Translations under genes and position numbers: made by a program
Part shown: in pieces, positions 9,336 to 19,081 of the stretch
How positions within the stretch are numbered: the stretch's first letter is position 1
Layout of the letters: each line of letters opens with the position of its first letter
From: Didymella arachidicola
Taxonomy: Eukaryota; Ascomycota; Dothideomycetes; Pleosporales; Didymellaceae
Direction of reading: 5' to 3'
DNA length: 64,000 nucleotides
NCBI GenBank assembly: GCA_016630955.3
Contig: CM049992.1
Span: forward strand, 1-64,000
The notes under the pieces: model-generated
The model's database searches: none
The model's input: only the letters and a program-made list of their open reading frames with translations
Told to the model about the DNA's origin: nothing

Positions 9336-9921
9336 CTATCTATAATTAGCAAGTGAGGGTGAGATAGAATAAAAAGTGCGGCAAAGGTACGTCATTCACA
9401 TGCCTTGCTCTTTGCTGAGTCGCCTGAATGGACAGTCCATGAGGAAGGGTTAGAGGCGCTTTCAGAAAAGACACCGGCTTCTGGATTACCCGTGTAGACT
9501 ATCCAGCGAGACGCTGTCTGGTGAGACATAGCACTACTTTGTTGCTAACAGTAGCACACAATTGAATAGCAGGCCGTGGCGTCTTAGTTAATGCGTAAGC
9601 AGGTAAAAGTAGTACAGAACAACAGGTAACAAGCAGGAACTGCTATAGCTGCCCTGTGTTGGAGCATGCATGCCCGTGCAGGGCCGAGCTAGACCGAAAT
9701 AGAGCATCAAAAGGGGTCGACTCCAGGCTAAGGCTGGGAGGGGACGAAGTAGGGCCGAAGTCGCGCACTATACCGCATCAAGCGCGAACGAGGCTCGGGG
9801 TCGTGGCGGTCGCGTGGAGGTAGGGTGTCTATAAAGTAGGTTATTATAGTAACTACTTATAACTTCTTCTTCTAGTTCTACTAGTACCTATAATAGTATA
9901 TAATACTCTTAGTATACTAGT
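9336..9921. other. Intergenic region before the LTR stack
   Basis: No reading frame with coding character. The first part has normal base composition. The last 90 bases (about 9830-9921) become AT-rich, in keeping with RIP-affected repeat. The 5' exon missing from the adjacent minus-strand gene may lie at 9340-9500, but I could not fix its splice sites. Confidence 0.5.
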
Positions 9922-10438
9922 TGTTGAAGTCGTACTTTAAGCAAAGCTCGTAAGCACTAATTCTATTGGTTCTCGGGGATGAGTACGGTGACAGGAAGCC
10001 GAAGGGGTTGGTTGCAATAAGGTGTACAGATACGATCTGTCAGTCTTGAGAGCAGGGTAACGATGAGTAGTACAGAGTAGACTGTCTAGCTCGAAGGTTG
10101 GGTTTGAGATCCAAAGACAAACTTGATAACTTAGGTTGAACACGAACTATAAGGGTTGTGTTCCTATATGCTATATACTAAAGAGATATGCAGTGTGCTC
10201 AGTACCTGTAAGGTACTGATCATACTGATCGTTGATCTCACTGATCACTGATCGCACTGAGCACTGATCACACCGATCATTGCCAAGACTTTTGATCAGT
10301 GTCACGTGACGTGATGTCGTTCGCAGAGTCGAAGCGTTGCCCTGTCTTTCCTTGTAGTTGCCCATGCTGCCAACTCCTGCTGTGCCGTACTGGGGTGTAA
10401 TACTCGTTGTGATCCTTCGTGTTCCGCGGATCGTAACA
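9922..10438 (-). mobile_element. Gypsy LTR, 517 bp, reverse orientation, not RIP-decayed
   Basis: Starts TGTTGAAGTCGTACTTTAAG and ends GATCGTAACA, the reverse complement of the LTR ends seen in the full-length element. Its R/U5 half matches the other LTRs closely, while U3 is a different variant rich in TGATC motifs and containing TCACGTGAC. It has the same length as the RIP-decayed LTR at 20255-20771. The 5-bp flanks (CTAGT and GTTTG) do not match, so it is not a clean solo insertion. It abuts a decayed reverse gag fragment. Confidence 0.85.
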
Positions 10439-12083
10439 GTTTGCTATATGTCTAAAAAAGACTTGTCCTAGGGCATAAAACCGCTTAGGCGTTTTAGTGT
10501 CTTGTAGTTCCTACACTTTAGATAAAAACACTTAGCCTATTTGTAGCCGTAGCACCTTTTGTTTTATACTATATGCATGTTGAATATGTCTTCTACACAT
10601 TTAATTCCTAGAAAATAAAGATTCGTGCGCTTATCCTATAAGTAATCTGCGTAATAGGTATCTATACATTCCTACTAGTATTCCTTATAGCCCTTAGGCT
10701 TACTTAGAAACTATCTACTATCTAGTTTATACTATCTATAGTCTTTACAGGCTTTATAGTAGCACTACGTAGGTAGTAGTTAAGGATAGTACAGGTTTTA
10801 AATATCCTAGAACAGCTTTAACGTATAGCTTGGCGTTAGCAAAGTAGGCTGTTAGTTAAAGTTAGGTTTATCTTAACTTTAAGCATATAAGTTGTAGTTG
10901 TCTAGCTATTACTAAGTTGTAGAGTTATTTTCTTTCTAGCAGATAAAGTCTTCTATGTGCTATTCCTTGTTAGTTTTCTATGCGTTAGCTACCTGTTAGT
11001 TGAATCTCTTAAGTGCTTTAGGGTTACCAAGCAAGTATTGTCTTAACTGTTGAATATTTTCTTCTATTATCTAATTACAGACAGACTTAACATCCTATAG
11101 GCTTAGTGTCTAGATAGTAATAGATAACGCTTCTCCCTTATACTCTAGGATATTATTAATAATAGTTAAGTTTATTATTAGTGCTTTAGGTTCTTAGAAA
11201 GCAGGAGTCTAGGTAGATTAGTTGCGCAAGACTATTATGCCCTAACTAAGTTGCGCTCTGTTGCATATAATTAGACGTTTCCCTTCCTTTAAATAGTACT
11301 TGTTATTAAGCTAGAAAAAGGAATTATAGTATTATTTGCTAACAATAATGCTGCTATCCTTAATGTTGCACTCTACTACATAGTGTTAGCAGAGATTATT
11401 ATTAATCTACTCCTCCTTAGGGTAGAGTGTTAGTAACTAAACTTATTTACTTAAAGCATCTTTGTTAGATTCCTTAATATAGTTATTATTAAGTCTAGAA
11501 GTAGGGTCTTCTATAAGACGTCCTATCTTATTAGTAATAACCTCCTACTCTTAGTTGCTACTATTATTATAAGCTAGTATGTTTAGCTACCTAGTTACTT
11601 TATTCTTTATGCAATAGTTGCGGGCGTAGTAGCCTGTCTTGCTACAGCCGTAATAAGTTACTAAAGACTTATTACTGTAGTTATTACTACCCTTCTTTTT
11701 CTTATTCTATTATTTAGGCCCTTTATTAATATTAGAGAGGTCTATTGCTACAGGACTGTAGTATCTACTGTTTATATTATTATAGACACAGCGTCCTATA
11801 TTAGCTTAGTAAAGGCTACTATATTAACTATAGCAGTAGTTGTTATTACGCTACTAGTTGCATAGGGCCTAGGGTGTGCAAGTAACCTAAGTTACAACTT
11901 GCACATAAGGGTCCTCTCTTAACTCTTATTAAAGGTTATAGAGCTTAACGTTAATACTAATTACTTTGTTTACTAGTGCGTTAAAAGTATTAGTAGCTGC
12001 AGCAGTCTGCATAAGCTCTTCTTTAACCTTAGGCTTAAGGCCTTATTTAAACATAGTTATTAGCGCAACGTTGTCCTAGCTAG
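10439..12083 (-). mobile_element. RIP-decayed gag fragment of an old gypsy element (part 1)
   Basis: AT-rich sequence that matches, in reverse, the gag gene of the intact element. The left edge corresponds to the GCAAAC near 15600 of the intact copy, just past the frameshift site, and the right edge to roughly 13960. C-to-T and G-to-A changes are dense and leave no reading frame. It ends at the GCTAG target duplication of the solo LTR (12079-12083). Confidence 0.85.
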
Positions 12084-12559
12084 TGTTACGGTCCGTTGCA
12101 GCCTAGCCCCACTTTAACTCGCGGGGCAACCGGGGTCGCTCTCACCAAGCGAGTAAACACGAGAGAGCACAACAAGAGGTGCTCTCTCCGACCTCTCCTT
12201 GGCATGAGAACAAGAAAGCAGCGTTGCTCTCCTTGCTCTCCTGATCTCGAGAGAACACACAGAGCGACAGAGCATCGCGCATAACACCCTTACACTCCTT
12301 AAGTATATAGTATGTAGGAACACAACCCTTACGGTTCGTGTTCAACCTAAGTTATCAAGTTTGTCTTTGGATCTCAAACCCAACCTTCGAGCTAGACAGT
12401 CTACTCTGTACTACTCATCGTTACCCTGCTCTCAAGACTGACAGATCGTATCTGTACACCTTATTGCAACCAACCCCTTCGGCTTCCTGTCACCGTACTC
12501 ATCCCCGAGAACCAATAGAATTAGTGCTTACGAGCTTTGCTTAAAGTACGACTTCAACA
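12084..12559 (+). mobile_element. Solo gypsy LTR, 476 bp, with GCTAG target duplication
   Basis: Begins TGTTACGGTCC and ends ACTTCAACA. It is flanked by identical 5-bp GCTAG at 12079-12083 and 12560-12564. It carries a third U3 variant with a perfect 10-bp inverted repeat (GAGAGAGCAC at 12161-12170 and its complement at 12179-12188). R/U5 matches the other copies. It interrupts the decayed reverse gag, so it inserted later, and the lack of RIP-like decay supports that. Confidence 0.93.
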
Positions 12560-12564
12560 GCTAG

Positions 12565-12966
12565 TAAACGTAGCTACTTGCTAAAACTTAGTAGCGTAGT
12601 TAGCGGCAGACGCAGTTTATTAGATGCGCTAAATCTTGCGTTAGGCAATAGTTGGTTTGTTATGCACTCCAAATACTTAGCGAATCTGTTCCTTAAACAG
12701 ATTGAAGTCTTTAATCTATAGGTTAATGTCTGCTAAGTTACTTGCTCTATTGTAGTAACAGCGAATAAAGGGTTTAATCTAAGTAAACGCGCGATCCTTT
12801 ATAAACGTACTTACAAAAGTAACACGTTTCTCCTCTAGGATGCGTTCTCCTTAGAACATAAAAAACAGATTAAACTTTATAAGCTAGTCTTCTAGCTTAT
12901 CGTAAGTGCTATTAAAGGCCTTAGGTTTAGCTACTAGGTAAACACTAGTAGGGGCAGGCGCTACTA
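12565..12966 (-). mobile_element. RIP-decayed gag fragment of the old element (part 2)
   Basis: Continuation of the reverse, decayed gag, corresponding to about 13,545-13,950 of the intact copy. It runs from the right flank of the solo LTR to the CCTCC target site of the full-length element. Confidence 0.85.
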
Positions 12967-12971
12967 CCTCC

Positions 12972-13440
12972 TGTTACGATCTCTGAAGGAAACAAGGTAC
13001 TGATGGGAAGCGGGGCAAGCGCTTGGATGACAGCGTGTCACGTGTCACGTGACATGCGTCGACATCCCGCCAAGAAGCGTCATCCCAAGAATCACAGGAT
13101 GCCACCACATCCCGGGAAAACAATGCATCCCGAGTTACAAGGGAACAAGGCGCATTAAGGGATACTCTAGCTTTCCTACTAAGTATATATTCTAGTAGGA
13201 ACACAACTCTTACAGTGTGTGTTCAACCTAAGTTATCAAGTTTGTCTTTGGATCTCAAACCTAACCTTCGAGCTAGACAGTCTACTCTGTACTACTCATC
13301 GTTACCCTGCTCTCAAGACTGACAGATCGTATCTGTACACCTTATTGCAACCAACCCCTTCGGCTTCCTGTCACCGTACTCATCCCCGAGAACCAATAGA
13401 ATTAGTGCTTACGAGCTTTGCTTAAAGTACGACTTCAACA
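12972..13440 (+). repeat. 5' LTR
   Basis: 469 bp from TGTTACGATC to GACTTCAACA. U3 contains overlapping CACGTG motifs, including the palindrome GTCACGTGAC at 13044-13053. The next bases (TTTTGAACACCCCC) would hold the primer binding site; I do not recognise a canonical tRNA match. Confidence 0.96.
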
Positions 13441-13457
13441 TTTTGAACACCCCCAAG

Positions 13458-15710
13458 ATGAGTACTACCTCAGGATCCCGTGCTACCCCAAGCAACTCCA
13501 ACGCATCACGCCGTACGGCTGATGACGATCTCGACATGGACGAAGAGGCAGCGGCGCCTGCCCCTACCAGTGTTTACCCAGTGGCTAAACCCGAGGCCTT
13601 CGATGGCACTCGCGACAAGCTGGAAGACTGGCTCATGAAGTTCGATCTGTTTTTCATGTTCCAAGGAGAACGCATCCCAGAGGAGAAACGTGTCACTTTT
13701 GTGAGTACGTTTATGAAGGATCGCGCGTTCACTTGGATTAAACCCTTTATTCGCCGTTACCACGACGGAGCAAGCAACTCAGCAGACATCGACCCATGGA
13801 TCGAAGACTTCGATCTGTTCAAGGAACAGATTCGCCAAGTATTTGGAGTACACAACGAACCAACCATCGCCCGACGTGAGATTCAGCGCATCCGACAAAC
13901 TGCGTCCGCCGCCGACTACGCTGCCAAGTTTCAGCAAGTAGCTACGTTCACCGGCTGGGACGACGTTGCGTTGATGACCATGTTTAAACAAGGCCTTAAG
14001 CCCAAGGTCAAAGAGGAGCTCATGCGGACTGCCGCAGCTACCGATACCTTCGACGCACTAGTAAACGAAGCGATCAGTATCGACGTCAAGCTCTACGACC
14101 TTCAACAAGAATTAAGAGAGGACCCTCGTGTGCGAGCCGTGACTCAGGTCACTCGCCCACCCCAGGCTCCACGCGACCAGTGGCGCAACAACAACTACCG
14201 CCGTGGGCAACGTGGTGGCCTTTACCAAGCCAACATGGGACGCCGTGTCCACAACGATACGAACAGTGGATACTACGGTCCTGCAGCAATGGACCTCTCC
14301 AACATTAACAAAGGACCTGAACGATGGAATGAGAAAAAGAAGGGTAGTAATAACCGCGGTGATAAGTCTTCAGTGACTTGTTACGGCTGTGGCAAGACAG
14401 GCCACTACGCCCGCGACTGTCGCATGAAGAACAAAGTAACCAGGCAGCTGAACATGCTGGCTCATGACGACAGCGGCGACCAAGAGTGGGAGGTCGTTAC
14501 TAATGAGATGGGACGTCTCATGGAAGACCCCACTTCCGGACTCGATGACGACTACATCGAGGAATCCGACGAAGATGTTTCGAACAAACAAGTTCGGTCA
14601 CCAACACCCTACCCTAAGGAGGAGTGGATTGACAATGATCCCCGCCAACACCATGTGGTAGAGTGCGACATTAAGGACGACAGCATTATTGTCGGCAAAC
14701 GATACTACAATTCCTTTTTCCGGCTCAACGACAAGTACTATTTAAAGGAAGGGAAACGTTTAATTGTATGCGACAAAACGCAACATAGTCAGGACATGAT
14801 GGTCTCGCGCGACCAATCCACCCAGACTCCTGCTTTCCGAGAACCCAAAGCACCAACGATAAACTTGACCATTGTCAACAACATCCCAGAGCACAAGGGA
14901 GAAGCGTCATCCGTTACTATCCAGACACCAAGCCTACAGGATGTCGAGTCTGTCCGTGATTGGATGACGGAAGAAAATATTCAACGGTCAAGACGGTACT
15001 TGCTCGGTGACCCCGAAGCACTTGAGAGATTCGACCAACAGGTAGCCAATGCACAGAAAACCAACAAAGAATGGCACACGGAAGACTTTATCCGCTGGAA
15101 AGAAAGCAACTCCGCAACTCAGCAACAGCTGGACGACTACAACTTATACGCTCGAAGTCGAGACGAACCCGACTTCGACCGACAGCCCGCTTTGCCAACG
15201 ACGAGCTATACGTCGAAGCTGTTCCAGGATATTCGAAACCCGTACCATTCTCGACTACCACCTACGCAGTGCTACCACGAAGCCTGCGAAGACCACAGAC
15301 AGTACAAACTGGACAGTGGATGGTTTCCGAGTAAGCCCGAGGGCTGCGAGGAATACTGGTGGGAATGTACGGATACCTATTGCGCAGAGCACTTGTGGGA
15401 TAAACGCACGAATCTCCACTTTCCAGGAATTGAATGTGTAGAAGACATATTCAACATGCACATGGTCCAAAACGAGAGGTGCTACGGCCAAGAATGGGCT
15501 GAGTGCTTCCATCCGAAGTGCAGGAACCACGAGACACTAAAACGCCTGAGCGGTTTTATGCCCCAGGACGAGTCTTTTTTAGACATATGGCAAACGGACG
15601 CCAAGGACGACCCGGACGAGAGCTTTTTCTCAACGCAGTCCAGGGCTCCCGGAATCGACGTCAGGATTCCAATGAGGCCCAGTCCCTCATCAAATTCCCT
15701 GTTGTGCTAG
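13458..15710 (+). CDS. gag: Gag polyprotein of the gypsy element
   Basis: The first ATG after the LTR gives about 750 residues. A retrotransposon gag core lies at about residues 45-230, followed by an Arg/Gly-rich stretch and a CCHC zinc knuckle, CYGCGKTGHYARDC, near 14380-14425. The long C-terminal extension is acidic and then contains three CX4CX2H motifs at 15270-15296, 15366-15392 and 15504-15530. In-frame translation ends at a TAG at 15708, but a TTTTTTA heptamer at 15575 would shift some ribosomes into pol. Gag forms the virus-like particle and binds the element RNA. The C-terminal triple motif is not a standard Gag feature that I know. Confidence 0.93.
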   Translation: MSTTSGSRATPSNSNASRRTADDDLDMDEEAAAPAPTSVYPVAKPEAFDGTRDKLEDWLMKFDLFFMFQGERIPEEKRVTFVSTFMKDRAFTWIKPFIRRYHDGASNSADIDPWIEDFDLFKEQIRQVFGVHNEPTIARREIQRIRQTASAADYAAKFQQVATFTGWDDVALMTMFKQGLKPKVKEELMRTAAATDTFDALVNEAISIDVKLYDLQQELREDPRVRAVTQVTRPPQAPRDQWRNNNYRRGQRGGLYQANMGRRVHNDTNSGYYGPAAMDLSNINKGPERWNEKKKGSNNRGDKSSVTCYGCGKTGHYARDCRMKNKVTRQLNMLAHDDSGDQEWEVVTNEMGRLMEDPTSGLDDDYIEESDEDVSNKQVRSPTPYPKEEWIDNDPRQHHVVECDIKDDSIIVGKRYYNSFFRLNDKYYLKEGKRLIVCDKTQHSQDMMVSRDQSTQTPAFREPKAPTINLTIVNNIPEHKGEASSVTIQTPSLQDVESVRDWMTEENIQRSRRYLLGDPEALERFDQQVANAQKTNKEWHTEDFIRWKESNSATQQQLDDYNLYARSRDEPDFDRQPALPTTSYTSKLFQDIRNPYHSRLPPTQCYHEACEDHRQYKLDSGWFPSKPEGCEEYWWECTDTYCAEHLWDKRTNLHFPGIECVEDIFNMHMVQNERCYGQEWAECFHPKCRNHETLKRLSGFMPQDESFLDIWQTDAKDDPDESFFSTQSRAPGIDVRIPMRPSPSSNSLLC
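15575..15581 (+). promoter_or_regulatory. Programmed -1 frameshift site TTTTTTA
   Basis: In the gag frame the codons read TCT TTT TTA, so T TTT TTA fits X XXY YYZ in the correct phase. Slipping one base back continues at AGA CAT ATG GCA, which is exactly the pol frame. Gag and pol overlap by about 200 bases and differ by -1. I did not establish a downstream pseudoknot. Confidence 0.85.
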
Positions 15711-18700
15711 AAGGCACCAGGATGACGGCATTGTTGGACTCAGGAGCACAGAGCAACTACGTGTCTCAATCCGCTATCGCGCAAGCAGGCTTGCAGAAGC
15801 GAAGAAAGAAGGAACCATACCCTTTACGAGTAGCCAACGGAGAACCAATGCCAGGAGAGTCGACTGTGACCCACGAAGTGGTACAGCGACGTCTGAAAGT
15901 ATTCAACCACGAGGAATTGATAGACCTAGATGTTCTGGGAACGGCCGCCCATGATATCATATTAGGACTTCCTTGGTTAAGAGAGCACAATCCATGGATC
16001 GACTGGAAGAACCAGCGAATAACGCTCACGTGTCACGGATCAGGTACACCCGGACAGCGACCCGCGCAGCTCACGACGCAGCTGGTGGATGAGAAGGAGA
16101 TCAACAACATCTCTTCGAACAAGACGCGCCAAGTTAGAGCGGTCGACCGCGCAGATACCAACCAGCCCCAGGATCACAAAGCGACGGTTAAGGAGAACAG
16201 TACAACTCCTGACATCCCGGATGAATACAGAGAGTTTATAGACCTCTTCCGCGATGAGAAGACTGCGAAGGCATTACCGCAGCACCAGGAATGGGACCAC
16301 GAGATTAAGCTCGAGGAAGGCAAGAAGCCCCCATTCGGGCCAATATACCAGATGTCAGAAAAGGAACTTAAGGAGCTGCGCAACTACCTTAAGGAGAACC
16401 TCGAGAAAGGATTCATTCAAGAATCAGAATCCCTAGCAGGATTTCCCGTTCTATTCGTACCAAAGAAAGATGGCAAGCTACGACCTTGCATCGATTACCG
16501 AAAGCTCAACGATATCACGATCAAGAATCGTTACCCGCTACCGAACATCAGCGAACTTCAGGATCGGTTAGCAGGAGCACAGTACTTCACTGCGTTAGAC
16601 TTAAGAGGAGCATACAACCTCATCCGCATGAAGGAGGGCGAAGAATGGAAGACGGCGTTTAGAACCCGTTATGGTCATTACGAGTATTTGGTTATGCCGT
16701 TCGGGCTTACCAACGCACCAGCGACATGTCAGGCCTTAATCAACAACGTACTAAGGGCACACTTGGACATTACCGTGGTAGCATACCTCGATGACATCCT
16801 AGTGTACAGCAAAACACTAGAAGAGCATGTCGAACACGTACGACAAGTGCTTGCCTGCCTAGGAGCAGCGCACCTACGTTTGAAACCCGAGAAGTGCGAG
16901 TGGCACAAGGAGGAAGTCGAATTCCTAGGGTTTGTAGTAGGACGATACGGAGTCAAGATAAGCCAAGAAAAGATTCAGGTTGTAAAAGATTGGCCAACAC
17001 CCAAAACCGTTAAGAACATCCAAGAGTTCCTTGGGTTTGTCAACTTCAACCGACGCTTCATCAAGGATTACTCCACAAAGGCCTTGCCGCTTACGAAACT
17101 TACGCGGAAGGACACACCCTTCAAGTGGGGCGAGGATCAGGACAAAGCTTTCGAAACACTAAAGCAAGCTTGTGTAGATCCACCCACATTGGTTACATTC
17201 AGGAGCGGAGAGCCGCTGCGAATGGAAACAGATGCCTCAGATCTGGCATTAGGAGCATGCATCACACAGGAACGAGATGGTCAATGGCACCCGATTGCCT
17301 ACTACTCACGCAAGTTCTCAGGACCCGAAGAACGATACGACGTACACGACAAAGAACTACTCGCGATCGTATCTGCCCTAGAACATTGGCGAGTCTACGC
17401 TGAAAGTTGTTCGGAACTTACGATCTACACGGATCACAAAAACCTGGTACACTTCACAACGACAAAGGTATTGAACAGACGACAAGTACGATGGTCCGAG
17501 ACCCTCGGACAATACAAGTTCAAGATCCTCTATACACCAGGAAAGGACAACGGCAGAGCCGACGCACTCAGTCGACGACACGACCTCGCAGGATCCAAGA
17601 CGATCAACGAATCAGCAATCCTTGGTATCAATAGCGACGGATCGTTAGGACCATCCCAGCAGCTCAACAATATGATGCTAGTACGCCAAGAGCATCATGT
17701 ACCATCACAGGTACCAGAGGAACTGGAGGAAGAAGTCATAAGCAGTCACCACGATGACCCGCTTCATGGACACCCCGGTATCACCAGAACAATGGAACTC
17801 ATCAAGAGACATTACGAGTTCCCGAACATGCGCGACAAGGTCGCCAAGTTCATCAAGAATTGCGTAAGCTGTCAACAGAACAAACACAGCACGCACGCCA
17901 AGTATGGAGAAGCACAGGCAATGGAGCCGCCAACGGCACCATGGACGAACATTACGATGGATTTCGTTACACAGCTACCTGTCTCCAAGGATCCTGTAAC
18001 AGGATACACCTACGACTCAATCTTCGTTGTAGTGGATCGATTCACGAAAGCCGCTGAGTTTGTGCCTTTCCGCCACAGCTACACTGCAGAGCAGCTCGCA
18101 CGAGTGTACCTGGATAGGATTGTTCGACACCACGGCATTTCCGAATCAATCATTAGCGATAGAGACAAGTTGTTTACATCGAACTACTGGACTACGCTGT
18201 TAGCAGCTATTGGTACTAAGAAAAAACTGTCAACCGCGTATCATCCGCAGACGGATGGCCAAACAGAACGAGTAAACCAAACAATGGAGACGTACCTCCG
18301 CATCTACTGCAACCAGCAGCAAGACAACTGGGTTTCACTGCTGCCTATGGCACAAATCGCGTACAACAACAAATTATCGGAAGCAACAGGCGTAACACCG
18401 TTCTTTGCTAACCACGGGAGACACCCAAATCTCTTTACCAGATCATTGGACAGTAACATTCAAACGGAATCGGCGATCAACTCAGTCGAAGCACTGAAGG
18501 AAGTACACAGAAAATCGCTCGATAACATCGCCAAAGCTCAGTCACGGAGCATCTCTTATGTTAACAAGAAACGAAAAACGGCGCCTCTGCTAAAGGAGGG
18601 GGATAAAGTGTATCTCCTTACGAAAAACCTACGCACACGGCGACCAACGAAAAAACTGGACAAAGTCAAGGTCGGACCATTTTTCATTTCCCAACAAATC

Positions 18701-19081
18701 AGCTCAGTCAACTACCGACTTGCGCTGCCTAAGGACGCAAAGATCCATCCAGTGTTCCACATCTCGCTGTTGGAACCAGCCGACCCCAGAACGCCAATCC
18801 AGAAAGACTTTCACTACCAGGCAGACGGCCAGGACGAGTGGGAAGTCGAGAAAGTAATCAAACATCGAAAAACCAAAGAAAACAACGAATACCTAGTCAA
18901 GTGGTTAGGATACCCGGACTCGGAAAACACGTGGGAACCAGAAGCAAACCTCACGAACTGCCGCCAGTTGCTGACGCAGTATCGAAATTCTGTGGCCAGT
19001 ACGGCACAGGATCCACAGGGTTTCCAGCAAGAAAGTCAACAAAGAGTTGGTCAGACGAGAGACCAAAGGAAGAATCGTTAG
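15581..19081 (+). CDS. pol: Pol polyprotein: protease, reverse transcriptase, RNase H, integrase, chromodomain
   Basis: Reads in the -1 frame after the slippery site; the open frame itself begins earlier, near 15503. Aspartic protease: LLDSGAQSNY near 15733. Reverse transcriptase: FVPKKDGKLRPCIDYRKLN, MPFGLTNAPATCQ and YLDDILVYS near 16785. RNase H: TDASDLALG near 17230. Integrase: HHCC zinc region (HPGIT to CVSCQQNK), catalytic D in MDFVTQLP, D in SDRDKLFTS, E in DGQTERVNQ. A chromodomain ends the protein (EWEVEKVIKHR to LVKWLGYPDSENTWEP). The RT-RNase H-integrase order and the chromodomain place it among Ty3/gypsy chromoviruses, whose chromodomain can steer integration to heterochromatin. 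The frame is uninterrupted. The last 131 bases overlap an antisense gene. Confidence 0.96.
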   Translation, partial: RHMANGRQGRPGRELFLNAVQGSRNRRQDSNEAQSLIKFPVVLEGTRMTALLDSGAQSNYVSQSAIAQAGLQKRRKKEPYPLRVANGEPMPGESTVTHEVVQRRLKVFNHEELIDLDVLGTAAHDIILGLPWLREHNPWIDWKNQRITLTCHGSGTPGQRPAQLTTQLVDEKEINNISSNKTRQVRAVDRADTNQPQDHKATVKENSTTPDIPDEYREFIDLFRDEKTAKALPQHQEWDHEIKLEEGKKPPFGPIYQMSEKELKELRNYLKENLEKGFIQESESLAGFPVLFVPKKDGKLRPCIDYRKLNDITIKNRYPLPNISELQDRLAGAQYFTALDLRGAYNLIRMKEGEEWKTAFRTRYGHYEYLVMPFGLTNAPATCQALINNVLRAHLDITVVAYLDDILVYSKTLEEHVEHVRQVLACLGAAHLRLKPEKCEWHKEEVEFLGFVVGRYGVKISQEKIQVVKDWPTPKTVKNIQEFLGFVNFNRRFIKDYSTKALPLTKLTRKDTPFKWGEDQDKAFETLKQACVDPPTLVTFRSGEPLRMETDASDLALGACITQERDGQWHPIAYYSRKFSGPEERYDVHDKELLAIVSALEHWRVYAESCSELTIYTDHKNLVHFTTTKVLNRRQVRWSETLGQYKFKILYTPGKDNGRADALSRRHDLAGSKTINESAILGINSDGSLGPSQQLNNMMLVRQEHHVPSQVPEELEEEVISSHHDDPLHGHPGITRTMELIKRHYEFPNMRDKVAKFIKNCVSCQQNKHSTHAKYGEAQAMEPPTAPWTNITMDFVTQLPVSKDPVTGYTYDSIFVVVDRFTKAAEFVPFRHSYTAEQLARVYLDRIVRHHGISESIISDRDKLFTSNYWTTLLAAIGTKKKLSTAYHPQTDGQTERVNQTMETYLRIYCNQQQDNWVSLLPMAQIAYNNKLSEATGVTPFFANHGRHPNLFTRSLDSNIQTESAINSVEALKEVHRKSLDNIAKAQSRSISYVNKKRKTAPLLKEGDKVYLLTKNLRTRRPTKKLDKVKVGPFFISQQISSVNYRLALPKDAKIHPVFHISLLEPADPRTPIQKDFHYQADGQDEWEVEKVIKHRKTKENNEYLVKWLGYPDSENTWEPEANLTNCRQLLTQYRNSVASTAQDPQGFQQESQQRVGQTRDQRKNR

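Noticed and set aside
12338..12544. A 68-codon frame (MFNLSYQVCLWIS...) found in four LTRs (also 9937-10143, 13219-13425, 19925-20131)
   Set aside because: It is the conserved R/U5 sequence read in one frame; repetition reflects LTR copies, not a gene.
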